64,000 nt of DNA from Pleomorphomonas diazotrophica (lineage in GTDB: Bacteria; Pseudomonadota; Alphaproteobacteria; Rhizobiales; Pleomorphomonadaceae), in assembly GCF_002844595.1 (NCBI RefSeq), contig NZ_PJNW01000009.1:1-64000 (forward strand), in the 5' to 3' direction. Shown piece after piece: positions 26,969-37,427 of this stretch. How positions within the stretch are numbered: the stretch's first letter is position 1; every line of letters starts with the position of its first letter. Made by a program: the position numbers and the translations under genes. A model generated the notes under the pieces. It made no database searches. It worked only from the letters and a program-made list of their open reading frames with translations, and was not told the DNA's origin.

Positions 26969-28861
26969 ATGCTTGATTCAATGCGCCGCGGGGCGAACAC
27001 ACTGCCCGCGAAACTCTTTCTGGGCCTTTTGACGCTGTCCTTCATCGGCTGGGGCGTCGGCTCCCGGCTCGGGGCTTCGCATACCGATACGCTCGCCACG
27101 GTGGGAAACACCAAGATCACGCTCGGCGAATTCCAGCTCGCCTATCAGCGTCAGTCGCAGACGCTCGCCCGTCAGCTCGGGCAGGCGATGACGCCCGACA
27201 TGGCCCGCGCCATCGGCCTGCCGCAGGGCATCCTCAGCTCGTTGATGGCCGAGGCGACCGTGGCGGACATGGCCGCCGCAACGGGGCTGGGCGTCTCCGA
27301 AGACCGTCTCGCCCAAGGCATCGCCAACGATCCGCAGTTGAGGCCGCCGGGAGCGCAGAGCTTCAATCGAGACTACTTCACCCAGCTCCTCGGTCAGTCC
27401 GGCCTCAACGAAGCGATGTTCATCGCCCAGCGCCGTACCTCGGAGCTGCAGTGGCAGTTGACGTCGGGTCTCGTTGGCGGCGTGGCTGCCCCGAAGGCCC
27501 TCGTCGGCGCCATCTATCGGCACGACAACGAGGCGCGTGACATCCGCTACCTCACCCTGGCCCGTGCCCAGGTGGAACCGATCGGCAAGCCGGCCGACGA
27601 CGTGCTCGCCAAGTGGTACGACGAGAACAAGGCCAGCTTCCGGGCGCCGGAGTTCCGCACCATCGAGGTGTTTGCCCTGACCCCGGATGCCATCGCCGAT
27701 CCCTCGGCGGTCACCGACGAGGAGGTTTCGCGCGAATACGAGCGGACCAAGGCCCAATATGGCGCCCCCGAGATGCGCCGCATCCAGCAGCTGTTCTACG
27801 CGAAGCCGGAAGAGGCGGCCGCCGCGGCCGAAAAACTCAAGGCGGGCACGAGCTTCGACCAGCTCATCACCGACGCTGGCGCCAAGCCGGAGGATGTGGA
27901 TCTCGGTCTGCTCACCCGCGACAAGATGGCCGATCAGGCCGTCGCCGAGGCGGCTTTCGGTCTCGCGCTCAACGTCCCGAGCCAGCCGGTGACCTCCTCC
28001 TTCGGCACCGTCTTGCTGCGTGTCACCGAGATCCAGCCGGCCCACACCAAGACGCTGGCCGAGGTGGCGCCCGACATCCGCAAGGCGATCGCCACCAAGG
28101 CCGCCGAACGTTCCGTGCTGGAAACCCACGATGAGATCGAAGACGCCCTGGCCGGCGGCGCGACCTTGCAGGAGGTGGCGAACCGCTTCCGTTTGAAGCT
28201 CGTCACCGCCGAGGTGGATCCCGAGGGCAATGGCGCCGACGATCAGCCGGTGGCGGGCCTGCCCGAGCAGGCGGAGCTTCTCAAGGCCGCTTTCGCCGCC
28301 GACGAGGGCGGCGAGAACGAGCCGCTGTCGGTCAACCATGGCTTCATCTGGTACAACGTCGCCAAGGTGACGCCGGGCCGCGAGCGCCCGCTCGACGAAG
28401 TGAAGGATAAGGCGATCATCGCCTGGACCGACGCCGAGGCGCAGGTTCGCCTGACGGCCAAGGCCGAGGAGATGGCGAAGGCGCTGAAGGCCGGCACGTC
28501 GATCGACGACCTTGCCAAGACGGCGTTGGTGGAAGTGGAGACGGCGTCGGGCGTGACGCGCAAGGCTGGCGACGCCGGTTTGGGCGTTGATGGCGTGAAT
28601 GCGGCTTTCGCCGGCCCCAAGGGACATGTCGCCGCCATTCCGGGGTTGGATGGCACGCGCATCGTGCTCACGGTCGCCGAGGTGGTCAACCCGCCGATGC
28701 CGGAAGGTGCGGGCGATGCGGTCGTCATCGCCGATCGGGCTGCGGCCGACATGGGGCAGGACCTTTATGCCCAGTATATCGCTGCGGCACAGGAGGAACT
28801 GGGCACCACCGTCAACCAGTCGCTGTTCAACGCGGCGGTCGGTACCAGCAACGCCAACTGA
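26969..28861 (+). CDS. ppiD: Peptidyl-prolyl cis-trans isomerase D (periplasmic folding factor)
   Basis: 630 residues, usual PpiD length. One N-terminal membrane anchor ([17 protein letters not shown]), then a SurA_N-like chaperone region starting [18 protein letters not shown], and a parvulin domain around residues 240-350 ([32 protein letters not shown]) which looks weakly conserved, as in many PpiD proteins whose isomerase domain is inactive. It helps newly exported proteins fold at the Sec exit. The downstream trpD-trpC genes follow in the common rhizobial order. Confidence 0.88.
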   Translation: MLDSMRRGANTLPAKLFLGLLTLSFIGWGVGSRLGASHTDTLATVGNTKITLGEFQLAYQRQSQTLARQLGQAMTPDMARAIGLPQGILSSLMAEATVADMAAATGLGVSEDRLAQGIANDPQLRPPGAQSFNRDYFTQLLGQSGLNEAMFIAQRRTSELQWQLTSGLVGGVAAPKALVGAIYRHDNEARDIRYLTLARAQVEPIGKPADDVLAKWYDENKASFRAPEFRTIEVFALTPDAIADPSAVTDEEVSREYERTKAQYGAPEMRRIQQLFYAKPEEAAAAAEKLKAGTSFDQLITDAGAKPEDVDLGLLTRDKMADQAVAEAAFGLALNVPSQPVTSSFGTVLLRVTEIQPAHTKTLAEVAPDIRKAIATKAAERSVLETHDEIEDALAGGATLQEVANRFRLKLVTAEVDPEGNGADDQPVAGLPEQAELLKAAFAADEGGENEPLSVNHGFIWYNVAKVTPGRERPLDEVKDKAIIAWTDAEAQVRLTAKAEEMAKALKAGTSIDDLAKTALVEVETASGVTRKAGDAGLGVDGVNAAFAGPKGHVAAIPGLDGTRIVLTVAEVVNPPMPEGAGDAVVIADRAAADMGQDLYAQYIAAAQEELGTTVNQSLFNAAVGTSNAN

Positions 28862-28869
28862 GGTGGATT

Positions 28870-28922
28870 CTCTGGCCTTCGGGCCAGAGTTCCGCAGTCC
28901 ACGCCTGGGGGATCGGGCGTGG
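28870..28922 (+). terminator. Tandem hairpins between ppiD and trpD
   Basis: CTCTGGCC (28870-28877) pairs with GGCCAGAG (28882-28889) across a TTCG tetraloop, and CCACGCC (28899-28905) pairs with GGCGTGG (28916-28922). The first is a compact stem likely to end or protect the ppiD message. I see no Trp-rich leader peptide. Confidence 0.45.
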
Positions 28923-28989
28923 GCTGAGGTTTTCGGAACCGTCCGGCGATGCGTGGCAATCCGCTGGAGATCGCACAACGGGGGTAGCG

Positions 28990-30003
28990 ATGGCCGATTT
29001 CAAGACCTTGATCGCCAAGGTAGCCTCCGGAGCCAGCCTGAGCCGGGAGGAGGCGACGGCGGCCTTCGACATCATGATGACCGGCGAGGCGACGCCGTCG
29101 CAGATCGGCGGCTTTCTGATGGCGCTCCGGGTGCGCGGGGAAACGGTCGAGGAAATCGCCGGTGCCGTGTCGTCCATGCGTTCGCGCATGCTGACGGTGG
29201 AGGCGCCCGCTGACGCGGTCGACATCGTCGGCACCGGCGGGGACGCCTCCGGCAGCCTCAACATCTCCACCGCCTCGGCCCTGGTGGCGGCCGGTGCCGG
29301 TCTCTCGGTCGCCAAGCATGGCAATCGGGCTCTGTCGTCGAAATCGGGTGCCGCCGACGTGCTGATGGCGCTCGGCGTGAAGGTCGACATCGAACCGAAG
29401 GTCATCTCAGCGTGCATTCGCCAGGCGGGGGTCGGCTTCATGTTCGCGCCGGTGCATCACTCGGCGATGAAGCATGTCGGTCCGAGCCGCGTCGAACTCG
29501 GCACGCGCACCATCTTCAACATCCTCGGCCCGCTGTCCAACCCGGCCGGCGTGCGGCGGCAGTTGGTCGGCGTCTTTGCGCGCCAATGGCTGCTGCCGGT
29601 GGCCGAAACGCTGGCTGCCCTTGGATCCGAAGCGGTGTGGGTGGTGCACGGCTCCGACGGCCTCGACGAGATGACGCTGTCCGGTCCGACCTATGTGGCG
29701 GAACTGAAGAACGGCGCGGTGCGCAGCTTCGAGGTTACTCCGGATGACGCCGGCCTGCCGCACCACTCGCCGGAAGCGGTGCGCGGCGGTTCGGCCGAGG
29801 ACAACGCCCAGGCGCTCCGCGCCTTGCTCGACGGCGTGACCGGCGCCTACCGTGACACGGTGTTGCTCAACGTCGCCGCCGCCCTGATGATCGCCGAGCG
29901 GGTGCCGACGCTGAAAGACGGCGTGACGCTGGCCGCCGATGCCATCGACAGCGGTCGCGCTCGCACCGCTCTCGACCGACTGATCGCCCGTTCCAACGCC
30001 TGA
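28990..30003 (+). CDS. trpD: Anthranilate phosphoribosyltransferase
   Basis: 337 residues. [20 protein letters not shown] is the PRPP/Mg2+ loop; [35 protein letters not shown] and [13 protein letters not shown] complete the active site. It transfers phosphoribose from PRPP to anthranilate in tryptophan synthesis. Four bases separate it from trpC. Many alphaproteobacteria continue this run with moaC-moeA, which here lie elsewhere (22096-23790). Confidence 0.97.
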   Translation: MADFKTLIAKVASGASLSREEATAAFDIMMTGEATPSQIGGFLMALRVRGETVEEIAGAVSSMRSRMLTVEAPADAVDIVGTGGDASGSLNISTASALVAAGAGLSVAKHGNRALSSKSGAADVLMALGVKVDIEPKVISACIRQAGVGFMFAPVHHSAMKHVGPSRVELGTRTIFNILGPLSNPAGVRRQLVGVFARQWLLPVAETLAALGSEAVWVVHGSDGLDEMTLSGPTYVAELKNGAVRSFEVTPDDAGLPHHSPEAVRGGSAEDNAQALRALLDGVTGAYRDTVLLNVAAALMIAERVPTLKDGVTLAADAIDSGRARTALDRLIARSNA

Positions 30004-30007
30004 GGAC

Positions 30008-30802
30008 ATGCCAGTGGCCGACATTCTCGCCCGCATCGAGGCCTACAAGCGCCAGGAGATCGCTGCTGCCGAGGCCGCGATTCCGCCTGCCGAGATCAGG
30101 GCGATGGCCGCCGATCAGGCCCCGCCGCGCGGCTTCCGGGCCGCCATCCAGAAGAAGCATGCCGAGGGGCGCTACGCGCTGATCGCCGAGATCAAGAAGG
30201 CCAGCCCGTCCAAGGGGCTCATCCGGCCGGATTTCGATCCGCCGGCCTTGGCGCGTGCCTATGAGGAGGGTGGGGCGGCCTGCCTGTCGGTGCTGACCGA
30301 CGCGCCGTCCTTTCAAGGGCATCCGGATTATCTCAAGGCCGCACGCGCCGCGACGGCGCTGCCCGCGCTCCGCAAGGATTTCCTGTTTACGCCCTATCAG
30401 GTCTACGAGGCGCGCGCCTGGGGCGCCGACTGCATCCTGATCATTCTCGCCTCGGTCGATGACGACACGGCGAAACGTCTCGAGGACACCGCCTTCGAGC
30501 TCGGCATGGACGTGCTCCTCGAGGTGCATGATGCCGCCGAGCTGGAGCGGGCGCTGAAGCTGCGGTCGCCGCTTCTCGGCATCAACAACCGCAACCTCCG
30601 CACCTTTGAAACGCGGCTCGAAACGACGGAAGAGCTGGCGAAGAACGTGCCGGCCGACCGCATTCTGGTCGCCGAGTCCGGCCTGTTCACGCCGGCCGAC
30701 CTTGCGCGCCTCGCGCGCGTCGGCGCCCGCACCTTCCTGATCGGCGAGAGTCTGATGCGGCAGGCCGACGTCGCGGCGGCAACCAAAGCGTTGCTTGCCT
30801 GA
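30008..30802 (+). CDS. trpC: Indole-3-glycerol phosphate synthase
   Basis: 264 residues. [16 protein letters not shown] carries the catalytic Lys, [25 protein letters not shown] the next strand, [17 protein letters not shown] and [12 protein letters not shown] the phosphate end of the TIM barrel. It closes the ring of carboxyphenylamino-deoxyribulose phosphate to indole glycerol phosphate. It is monofunctional, not fused to TrpF. A strong hairpin follows at once. Confidence 0.97.
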   Translation: MPVADILARIEAYKRQEIAAAEAAIPPAEIRAMAADQAPPRGFRAAIQKKHAEGRYALIAEIKKASPSKGLIRPDFDPPALARAYEEGGAACLSVLTDAPSFQGHPDYLKAARAATALPALRKDFLFTPYQVYEARAWGADCILIILASVDDDTAKRLEDTAFELGMDVLLEVHDAAELERALKLRSPLLGINNRNLRTFETRLETTEELAKNVPADRILVAESGLFTPADLARLARVGARTFLIGESLMRQADVAAATKALLA

Positions 30803-30804
30803 AT

Positions 30805-30840
30805 CCAGGGTTCGTTCGACACGTCGAACGAACCCTGGAA
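30805..30840. terminator. Strong bidirectional hairpin after trpC
   Basis: Perfect 16-base arms (30805-30820 starting TCCAGGGTTCG, and 30825-30840) with loop CACG separate trpC (+) from the convergent gene ending at 30851. Confidence 0.75.
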
Positions 30841-30850
30841 CAGGCTGTCG

Positions 30851-31288
30851 TCAGCCGGTCAGCACCATGTGCGGGCGGCCGTTCGACGTCTTGGACGGGC
30901 TGATGCCTTCCTCGTCGATGGTGGCAGTGACGCGCTTGCGGAACGCCGAGAAGCTCTCGAAGTCGACCACATCCACCGGCTCGTCGAAATCGACGGTGAT
31001 GGTGTAGTAGCCCGGAACCGAGGTGGCCGCCTTCAGCGCCAGCACGGTGCCCTCGAAAGCCTTGCCGAGATAGGTTCCCTTCACCCGGTCGCCCGGGTTC
31101 CAGGCACGGCGCGGCGGCTCGTTGCCGGCCTTGGCATAGAGCGTGTTCCAGTCGGCAAAGCCATGTTGCTTGGCGATCAGTTCCAGCGACTTCGAATGGC
31201 TGATCTCGCTGCCGGCTTCGGCAAGCGAGCTTCTGAGACGGCGAGCTTGGGCTTTCAGCTCGTCGAGCGTCGGGAGTGGGGACGACAT
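30851..31288 (-). CDS. Glyoxalase-superfamily (Glyoxalase_8-like) small protein
   Basis: 145 residues from ATG 31288 with GGAGAA upstream; in-frame ATG at 31315 is less likely. The N-terminal half has LPTLDELKAQARRLRSSL, SHSKSLELIAKQHGFADWNTL, found in proteins named glyoxalase superfamily in alphaproteobacteria. The C-terminal half (PGDRVKGTYLGKAFEGTVLALK and YYTITVDFDEPVDVVDFESF) is a small beta domain. No metal site typical of glyoxalase I is evident and the function is not established. Confidence 0.65.
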   Translation of the reverse strand: MSSPLPTLDELKAQARRLRSSLAEAGSEISHSKSLELIAKQHGFADWNTLYAKAGNEPPRRAWNPGDRVKGTYLGKAFEGTVLALKAATSVPGYYTITVDFDEPVDVVDFESFSAFRKRVTATIDEEGISPSKTSNGRPHMVLTG

Positions 31289-31487
31289 GACCGTTCTCCG
31301 TATGGCATCGGACATGACCGTAAGCAGGGTGCCCGCATTGCCGAGAGGTCTCGATGCCGTGTAACGGAAGCGATCGACGGGAACTTCACCATGGCTTGCG
31401 CCGGCGGGCGGCAGGGGTCCCTCACCCAGGGCGGTCATCTAGGAGCAGCGGTCCGACTTGTCAAGGTGGCGGCCCCCGAACGCCAAA

Positions 31488-31510
31488 AGGCCGGGCTTTC
31501 GGCCCGGCCT
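31488..31510 (-). terminator. Intrinsic terminator of fabI
   Basis: AGGCCGGGC/GCCCGGCCT 9-base arms with a 5-base loop; on the minus strand the stem is followed by TTTT. It lies 22 bases after the fabI stop. Confidence 0.8.
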
Positions 31511-31532
31511 CTTTGATCTGAGTTCGGCCTGC

Positions 31533-32351
31533 TCAGTCCTTGACGACCGAAATGTCCGGCGCGTCCACCGCCTTCATGCCGACGGTGTGATAGCCGCTGT
31601 CGACATGCAGCACCTCGCCGGTGACGGCGCGGCTGAGATCGGACAGGAGATAGAGCGAGCTGTCACCCACCTCTTCGATGGTGACGGTACGGCGCAGCGG
31701 CGCGTTATACTCGTTCCACTTCAGGATGTAGCGGAAGTCACCGATGCCCGAGGCAGCCAGCGTCTTGATCGGACCGGCCGAAAGGGCGTTGACGCGGATG
31801 TTCTGCGGGCCGAGGTCGACGGCGAGATACTTGACCGACGCTTCCAGCGCCGCCTTGGCGACGCCCATCACGTTGTAGTTGGGCATGACCTTCTCGGCGC
31901 CGTAATAGGTCAGCGTCAGCATCGAGCCGCCGTCGGTCATCAGCTTCTCGGCGCGCCGGGCGACGGCCGTGAAGGAATAGACCGAGATCAGCATGGTCTT
32001 CTGGAAATTGCCTTCGGTGGTGTCGACGTAGCGGCCGGTCAGTTCGTCCTTGTCCGAGAAGCCGATGGCATGCACCAGGAAGTCGATCTTACCCCATTTC
32101 TCGGCAAGCGTCGCGAAGACGGCGTCGATGGTGTCGGCCTCGGCCACGTCGCAATGGCCCACCACCAGCGCGCCGAGCTCGGCGGCTAGCGGTTCGACAC
32201 GCTTCCTCAGCGCATCTCCCTGATAGGTCAACGCGATCTCGGCTCCGGCGGCGTGGAGCGACTTGGCAATTCCCCAGGCGATGGAACGGTTGTTGGCCAA
32301 TCCCATGATCAGGCCACGCTTGCCCGCCATCAGCCCCACAGCACCTGCCAT
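31533..32351 (-). CDS. fabI: Enoyl-ACP reductase (NADH)
   Basis: 272 residues, the standard FabI length. Start ATG 32351 (the frame is open to 32588). GLANNRSIAWGIAKSL is the FabI-type NAD site, FLVHAIGFSDK and the catalytic pair Tyr-x6-Lys lies in YNVMGVAKAALE; INVRALSAGPIKT-type sequence appears as RVNALSAGPIKTLAASGI. It reduces trans-2-enoyl-ACP in fatty acid synthesis and is the target of triclosan in other species. It is transcribed alone and terminated at 31488-31510. Confidence 0.96.
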   Translation of the reverse strand: MAGAVGLMAGKRGLIMGLANNRSIAWGIAKSLHAAGAEIALTYQGDALRKRVEPLAAELGALVVGHCDVAEADTIDAVFATLAEKWGKIDFLVHAIGFSDKDELTGRYVDTTEGNFQKTMLISVYSFTAVARRAEKLMTDGGSMLTLTYYGAEKVMPNYNVMGVAKAALEASVKYLAVDLGPQNIRVNALSAGPIKTLAASGIGDFRYILKWNEYNAPLRRTVTIEEVGDSSLYLLSDLSRAVTGEVLHVDSGYHTVGMKAVDAPDISVVKD

Positions 32352-32502
32352 TTTGTAACCCCGCCTAATCAAATTCGGATGTCGTGCTCGTATGACACAA
32401 GCATTATGACAATAGCAAGTCGCGGAGCGGCGCGTCGGACACCCCCTTCGTGACCGCCGCCGGCCCTCGACGGCAGGGGGTGAGGGCTGTAGGTTCCGCC
32501 GC

Positions 32503-33913
<1,411 letters not shown>

Positions 33914-33930
<17 letters not shown>

Positions 33931-34603
33931 ACAACAGCCAGCGCCCGTCGGCGGCGATTTCGAGGCGATAGAACTCGTAGGAGCCGACCGCCCGCATTTC
34001 CTCCATGTCGCCGGCGGTCAGCACGCGATAGGCCTCGACAAGCTGGCGGCGGTCGAGGGCATTGGGCGGCAGCTCGGCGAAATAGGGCCAGATGTAGCGG
34101 ACTTGTGGCGTCCCCCCGCCCTTCACCACCCATCCAGCGTCGAGCACGTCGAGCAGGATGGCCAGCACCTCGAGCCCGGCGGTATCGCCGGAGGCCGCCT
34201 TCAGAATGTCGATCGGGTCGCCCTCGCCGGTCGGCGAGAATACCGGCGGCGGACTGGAAAGGCCGATCACCGCCCGCATCTGCGTCTCGTCGCCCGACCG
34301 GGCGGCGGCAATGATCTTCTCGCGCATGGAGGCCACGGCCGGCGGCAGCGTCGAGAGATCGTAATGCACCTCGGGAATGGCGTTGGCCGGCTCCTCGCCC
34401 GAAGGGTTCGCCGGGTCGGCCTCGGGCGGCGCGCCCAGCTCATCACCGCCGGGAATGCTGAAGCCGAAGCCATTGCCGCCCGTCGAGCGGTCCGTTTCTG
34501 GAGAGGACTGGAGCCCGAAGGCTGAGGCTGTCGGGACGGCGTACAACAACAGGCCCGCCGTGATCGCCGCTGCGAACAAAGGCGCTCCGATTGAAATCCG
34601 CAT
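33914..34603 (-). CDS. Exported hypothetical protein
   Basis: 229 residues from ATG 34603 with GGGGGAAG upstream. Residues 1-27 form a signal peptide (GAPLFAAAITAGLLLYAVPTASA). A Pro/Gly/Glu-rich linker (about 30-75) precedes a folded domain with SMREKIIAAARSGDETQMRAVI and VRYIWPYFAELPPNAL; the C-terminus reads FYRLEIAADGRWLLFMAGE. This resembles conserved rhizobial periplasmic proteins of unknown role. I cannot assign a function. Confidence 0.7.
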
Positions 34604-34640
34604 GTCTTCCCCCGACCTCGCGCGGCGGTCCCGTCCCGCC

Positions 34641-34919
34641 TTACTGCAGGGTGCGCAGCAGCGTGTAGCCGCCCGAGGAGATCTTCTCCGGAAGCTCGGC
34701 AACCAGCCGGGCAACGCTTTCCTCGCCGAAACACTCGACGAGTGTCGTCAGGGCGGCAAAGAGGGCGGCATGGGCAACCGCGTCGACGGGAATGCCGTCA
34801 TCGTCGGCATCGTCGAAAGCGCGCTCCATGTGCGACATGGCCCGATGCTTGAAATTGTCGCTTACCGTCGCCTCGACCGGCTCCAGCAGCTCGTCCCGCA
34901 TATCCGACATCGGCCCCAT
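34641..34919 (-). CDS. Small conserved hypothetical protein
   Basis: 92 residues from ATG 34919 (GAAGG 5 bases upstream); ATG 34910 is an alternative. It is acidic and soluble: RDELLEPVEATVSDNFKHRA, AFDDADDDGIPVDAVAHAAL, and CFGEESVARLVAELPEKI. No domain recognised. A CtrA-like site lies about 140 bases upstream. Confidence 0.6.
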   Translation of the reverse strand: MGPMSDMRDELLEPVEATVSDNFKHRAMSHMERAFDDADDDGIPVDAVAHAALFAALTTLVECFGEESVARLVAELPEKISSGGYTLLRTLQ

Positions 34920-35052
34920 CCGCACCTTCGGGAATCGGCTTGCAGCACGAGAGGCCGCCAGCGATCCGCATCATCAACGAGGTCACACTATCATCGTTCG
35001 GCCAAGACGCAACGCCAACCGTTAAAGAGCGTTAACGAGTTTGAAGAACTGC

Positions 35053-35071
35053 GGTTAACGGATTGGTAACC
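35053..35071 (-). promoter_or_regulatory. CtrA-like binding site candidate
   Basis: Minus strand GGTTACCAATCCGTTAACC contains TTAC-N7-TTAAC, one mismatch from the CtrA consensus TTAA-N7-TTAAC. A second pair TTAA-N6-TTAAC lies at 35022-35036 with spacing one base short. Both lie upstream of the small gene starting at 34919. Confidence 0.35.
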
Positions 35072-35072
35072 A

Positions 35073-35471
35073 TCAGCGGGCGGGCGGAAGCGGCGAATCG
35101 CCGGTCCGGCCAAAGCGTTGGTCGAGTCGATCGGAGAGCTGGGCCCCCTCAGCAAAATAGCGCTGGAGCACGCCGCGTGCCGACGCAGTACAGGTTCTGT
35201 GGGCAATCGAGAAGGTTCGTTGACCGCGATTGAAGGCTTCGACATAGGGACGGCGCGCCGGCCCCTCGAGGCCCTGGGCGTCGAGGAGGGCGGCCATCTT
35301 GGCGCGCCAGTCGGCGGCGGTGGGGCTGCCGCACAAACTGTCGAGATAGGCGGCCGCACCGAGCACTTCAGACAGGCGAAGCACATCGGCCTGATAGGGT
35401 GGGGCCGCGTCGGCGGCAAAAAGCGGCGTCGCCGAGGCAAGCGTCACGAACACGGCCAGACTCTTCAGCAA
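35073..35471 (-). CDS. TIGR02301-family exported protein
   Basis: I choose TTG 35471, which has AGGGAG 5 bases upstream and yields a clean signal peptide (LKSLAVFVTLASATPLFA); the frame extends upstream to 35543 without one. The mature part, about 110 residues, has LRLSEVLGAAAYLDSLCG, WRAKMAALLDAQG and a conserved pair of cysteines (LCG, HRTC). This matches the TIGR02301 family of rhizobial proteins of unknown function. It is probably periplasmic. Confidence 0.7.
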   Translation of the reverse strand: MLKSLAVFVTLASATPLFAADAAPPYQADVLRLSEVLGAAAYLDSLCGSPTAADWRAKMAALLDAQGLEGPARRPYVEAFNRGQRTFSIAHRTCTASARGVLQRYFAEGAQLSDRLDQRFGRTGDSPLPPAR

Positions 35472-35539
35472 AAGACGCTCCCTGTCGCCTCGAACCTTCC
35501 GACATTGTGGACCGTCCGCCCGGACAGGGCAAGGATGCC

Positions 35540-35977
35540 TCACCCCTCGGCGAGGGCCTTGGTGCGATCGATGAATTCGGCGAGCTTGGGCGTGAGGCTG
35601 AGGCCGCCGAGCTCGCTCATAGGGACGAAGCGGGCAGAGAGCGCATCGGAGGCGGCCACCGGTTCGGCGTTGGCGGCTGCCGTCGCCGCGAACACGATCA
35701 GCACGTAATGGCGGAAGGTGTCGCCATCCCCGCCTGTGAGAATCACTTCATGAACCAGCGGAACGCCAGCGATGGTGATCCTGAGGCCGGTCTCCTCGAA
35801 CACCTCGCGACGAGCGGCATCCTCAAGGCCCTCGCCCCATTCGAGATGGCCGCCGGGAAAGCTCCAGAGGCCGCCGGACGGATCGCCGGAGCGCTCCACC
35901 AGCAGCACCTCGCCGCCGCGCCAGACGCCGACGCTGACGCCGACACGCGGCTGACGGACGATGGAGCGGGAGGGCAT
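35540..35977 (-). CDS. NUDIX hydrolase
   Basis: 145 residues from ATG 35977. The NUDIX box GGHLEWGEGLEDAARREVFEETGL (GX5EX7REUXEEXGU, read here across residues about 40-62) is intact. The flanking WRGGEVLLVERSGDPSGGLW fits the MutT/ADP-ribose group with nucleoside diphosphate substrates. The gene is four bases from the upstream hypothetical gene, so they are probably co-transcribed. Confidence 0.88.
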   Translation of the reverse strand: MPSRSIVRQPRVGVSVGVWRGGEVLLVERSGDPSGGLWSFPGGHLEWGEGLEDAARREVFEETGLRITIAGVPLVHEVILTGGDGDTFRHYVLIVFAATAAANAEPVAASDALSARFVPMSELGGLSLTPKLAEFIDRTKALAEG

Positions 35978-35981
35978 GGGC

Positions 35982-36506
35982 TCAGTCGAACAGCGCGTCG
36001 ACGGCCGACTGGGCGTCGCCGGTGTCCTCGGTGACCATGGACGCCACCGGAGACCCGTTGATGAGGCCCATGGCATGGGCGAGCAGCGGCTTGATTCGCA
36101 TCTCCGACAGGTCGCTCAGCGCCTCGATCGGCAGCGCGTCCATCGGCGCCTCGACGATCATCCGCTGCAAGTCGCCCATGGCGGCGTCGATCTTGGCGAC
36201 GGTATCGTCGAAGGCCCGCCGACGCTCCGGATCCGAGGCTTCATAGGCGGCGATGGCGAGGTCGCGTTCCTTGAAGTGGGACTGGCGGAAATGGTCGACA
36301 TAAGAGCAGGGCTGCCAGGCGACCACGTCGGGCGCGCAGTCCGGCATCATCGGCAGCATGTCGATCAGCATCACCACTTCGTTGAAATGGTTGAGATAGT
36401 CGGTCGCGAGCCATGTATCGGGATGGATGTTGGCCGCAGCGAGCCGGTCCGGAGAGAAATCGGTCTCCGGTCTCACGAGCTCGTCCGTGCCTGCCGTGCC
36501 CCCCAA
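35982..36506 (-). CDS. Conserved hypothetical protein
   Basis: I propose TTG 36506 (GGGGG 5-9 bases upstream), giving 174 residues; TTG 36521 is the alternative. Recognisable stretches are LATDYLNHFNEVVMLIDMLP, WQPCSYVDHFRQSHFKERDL and FDDTVAKIDAAMGDLQRMI. It is soluble, acidic and mostly helical. The family occurs in rhizobia without an assigned function. It lies upstream of the NUDIX gene and divergent from the SOS-associated peptidase gene. Confidence 0.65.
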   Translation of the reverse strand: MGGTAGTDELVRPETDFSPDRLAAANIHPDTWLATDYLNHFNEVVMLIDMLPMMPDCAPDVVAWQPCSYVDHFRQSHFKERDLAIAAYEASDPERRRAFDDTVAKIDAAMGDLQRMIVEAPMDALPIEALSDLSEMRIKPLLAHAMGLINGSPVASMVTEDTGDAQSAVDALFD

Positions 36507-36525
36507 TTTTTCCCCCGCCAAGAGA

Positions 36526-36602
36526 ATTTCGCTATCTGAAACATACAGCGGTCAAGGTTGCCAAATACCTTACGCCGGCATTTGTTTCGCTATAGCCGAA
36601 AC
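36526..36602. promoter_or_regulatory. Repeated palindromic motif in a divergent promoter region
   Basis: GTTTCG (36584-36589) and CGAAAC (36597-36602) form a 6-7-6 inverted repeat; a related copy TTTCGCTATCTGAAAC lies at 36527-36542. Both share TTTCGCTAT. They lie between the start codons 36506 (-) and 36648 (+). They do not match the alphaproteobacterial LexA box GTTC-N7-GTTC. Confidence 0.4.
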
Positions 36603-36647
36603 TGCTACCGTTATCTTCACAAAACAGTCGGTTATCGAGGTCGACAT

Positions 36648-37424
36648 ATGTGCGGTCGCTTTGTGCTCATCGAGTCTCTCAGGATGATGCAAAACCTGTT
36701 CGGGTTTCCTCCTCCCCCAGGTTTTGACAAGCGCCTTCTCGACATGGGGCACCGCTACAATATCGCGCCGACGCAGCCCATCGCGGTTGTCGATGCCGGC
36801 CTCGACGGAACCCGGCATGCGCACCTCGTGCGTTGGGGACTCATCCCGTCCTGGACGAAGGACGCCAAGACGCAGTCGCTGCTGTTCAACGCCCGCTCGG
36901 AAACGGCTGCCGACAAGCCATCCTTCCGCAACGCGATGCGTCATCGCCGCTGCCTCGTTCCCGCCTCCGGCTTCTATGAGTGGCGGCGGATGGGAACGGC
37001 CAAGATGCCTTACTACATTCGCCCCCGCGACGGCTCGACCATGGCCTTTGCCGGCCTCTCCGAAACCTGGCTAGGCCCTGACGGCAGCGAGATCGACACC
37101 GGTGCCATCCTCACTACCGCGGCCAACAGGTTGATGTCCGTGCTGCACGACCGCATGCCCGTCATCCTTGATCCCCGGGATTGGGATGAATGGCTCGACT
37201 GCGGCAACCGCCGCCCTAGCGACGTCGCCCATCTGCTACGGCCGGCGGCCGACGAACTCCTGGAAGCCGTTCCGGTCAGCGAGCGGGCCAACAGCGTCGC
37301 CAACGATGACGAGGCGCTGATCGCGCCGCTCGCCGAACCGCTGACCGTCGACGCAGAACCCTCAGAGACACAGACCGGTCCGGCTCCGGACGACGAACCG
37401 CCGGCGCAAGGCAATCTGTTCTGA
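36648..37424 (+). CDS. SOS response-associated peptidase (YedK/HMCES family)
   Basis: 258 residues from ATG 36648, so that Cys2 follows the initiator Met (MCGRFVL), as needed for the thiazolidine crosslink these enzymes form with abasic sites in single-stranded DNA. NARSETAADKPSFRNAMRHR and CLVPASGFYEWRR, with the conserved Asn and Glu, complete the active site. The last 40 residues are an acidic, Pro-rich tail beyond the family core. GAGG lies before the start. It ends three bases from purN, convergent. Confidence 0.9.
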   Translation: MCGRFVLIESLRMMQNLFGFPPPPGFDKRLLDMGHRYNIAPTQPIAVVDAGLDGTRHAHLVRWGLIPSWTKDAKTQSLLFNARSETAADKPSFRNAMRHRRCLVPASGFYEWRRMGTAKMPYYIRPRDGSTMAFAGLSETWLGPDGSEIDTGAILTTAANRLMSVLHDRMPVILDPRDWDEWLDCGNRRPSDVAHLLRPAADELLEAVPVSERANSVANDDEALIAPLAEPLTVDAEPSETQTGPAPDDEPPAQGNLF

Positions 37425-37427
37425 CCG

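Noticed and set aside
28862-28989. Tryptophan attenuator before trpD
   Set aside because: Two hairpins exist but there is no leader peptide with consecutive Trp codons and no alternative antiterminator pairing that I can see.
30805-30840. LexA-like site in the trpC downstream repeat (contains GTTCGTTC)
   Set aside because: The spacing is wrong and the sequence is a perfect hairpin between convergent genes, better explained as a terminator.
36584-36602. LexA box
   Set aside because: The alphaproteobacterial LexA site is a direct repeat GTTC-N7-GTTC; the sequence here is an inverted repeat of GTTTCG.
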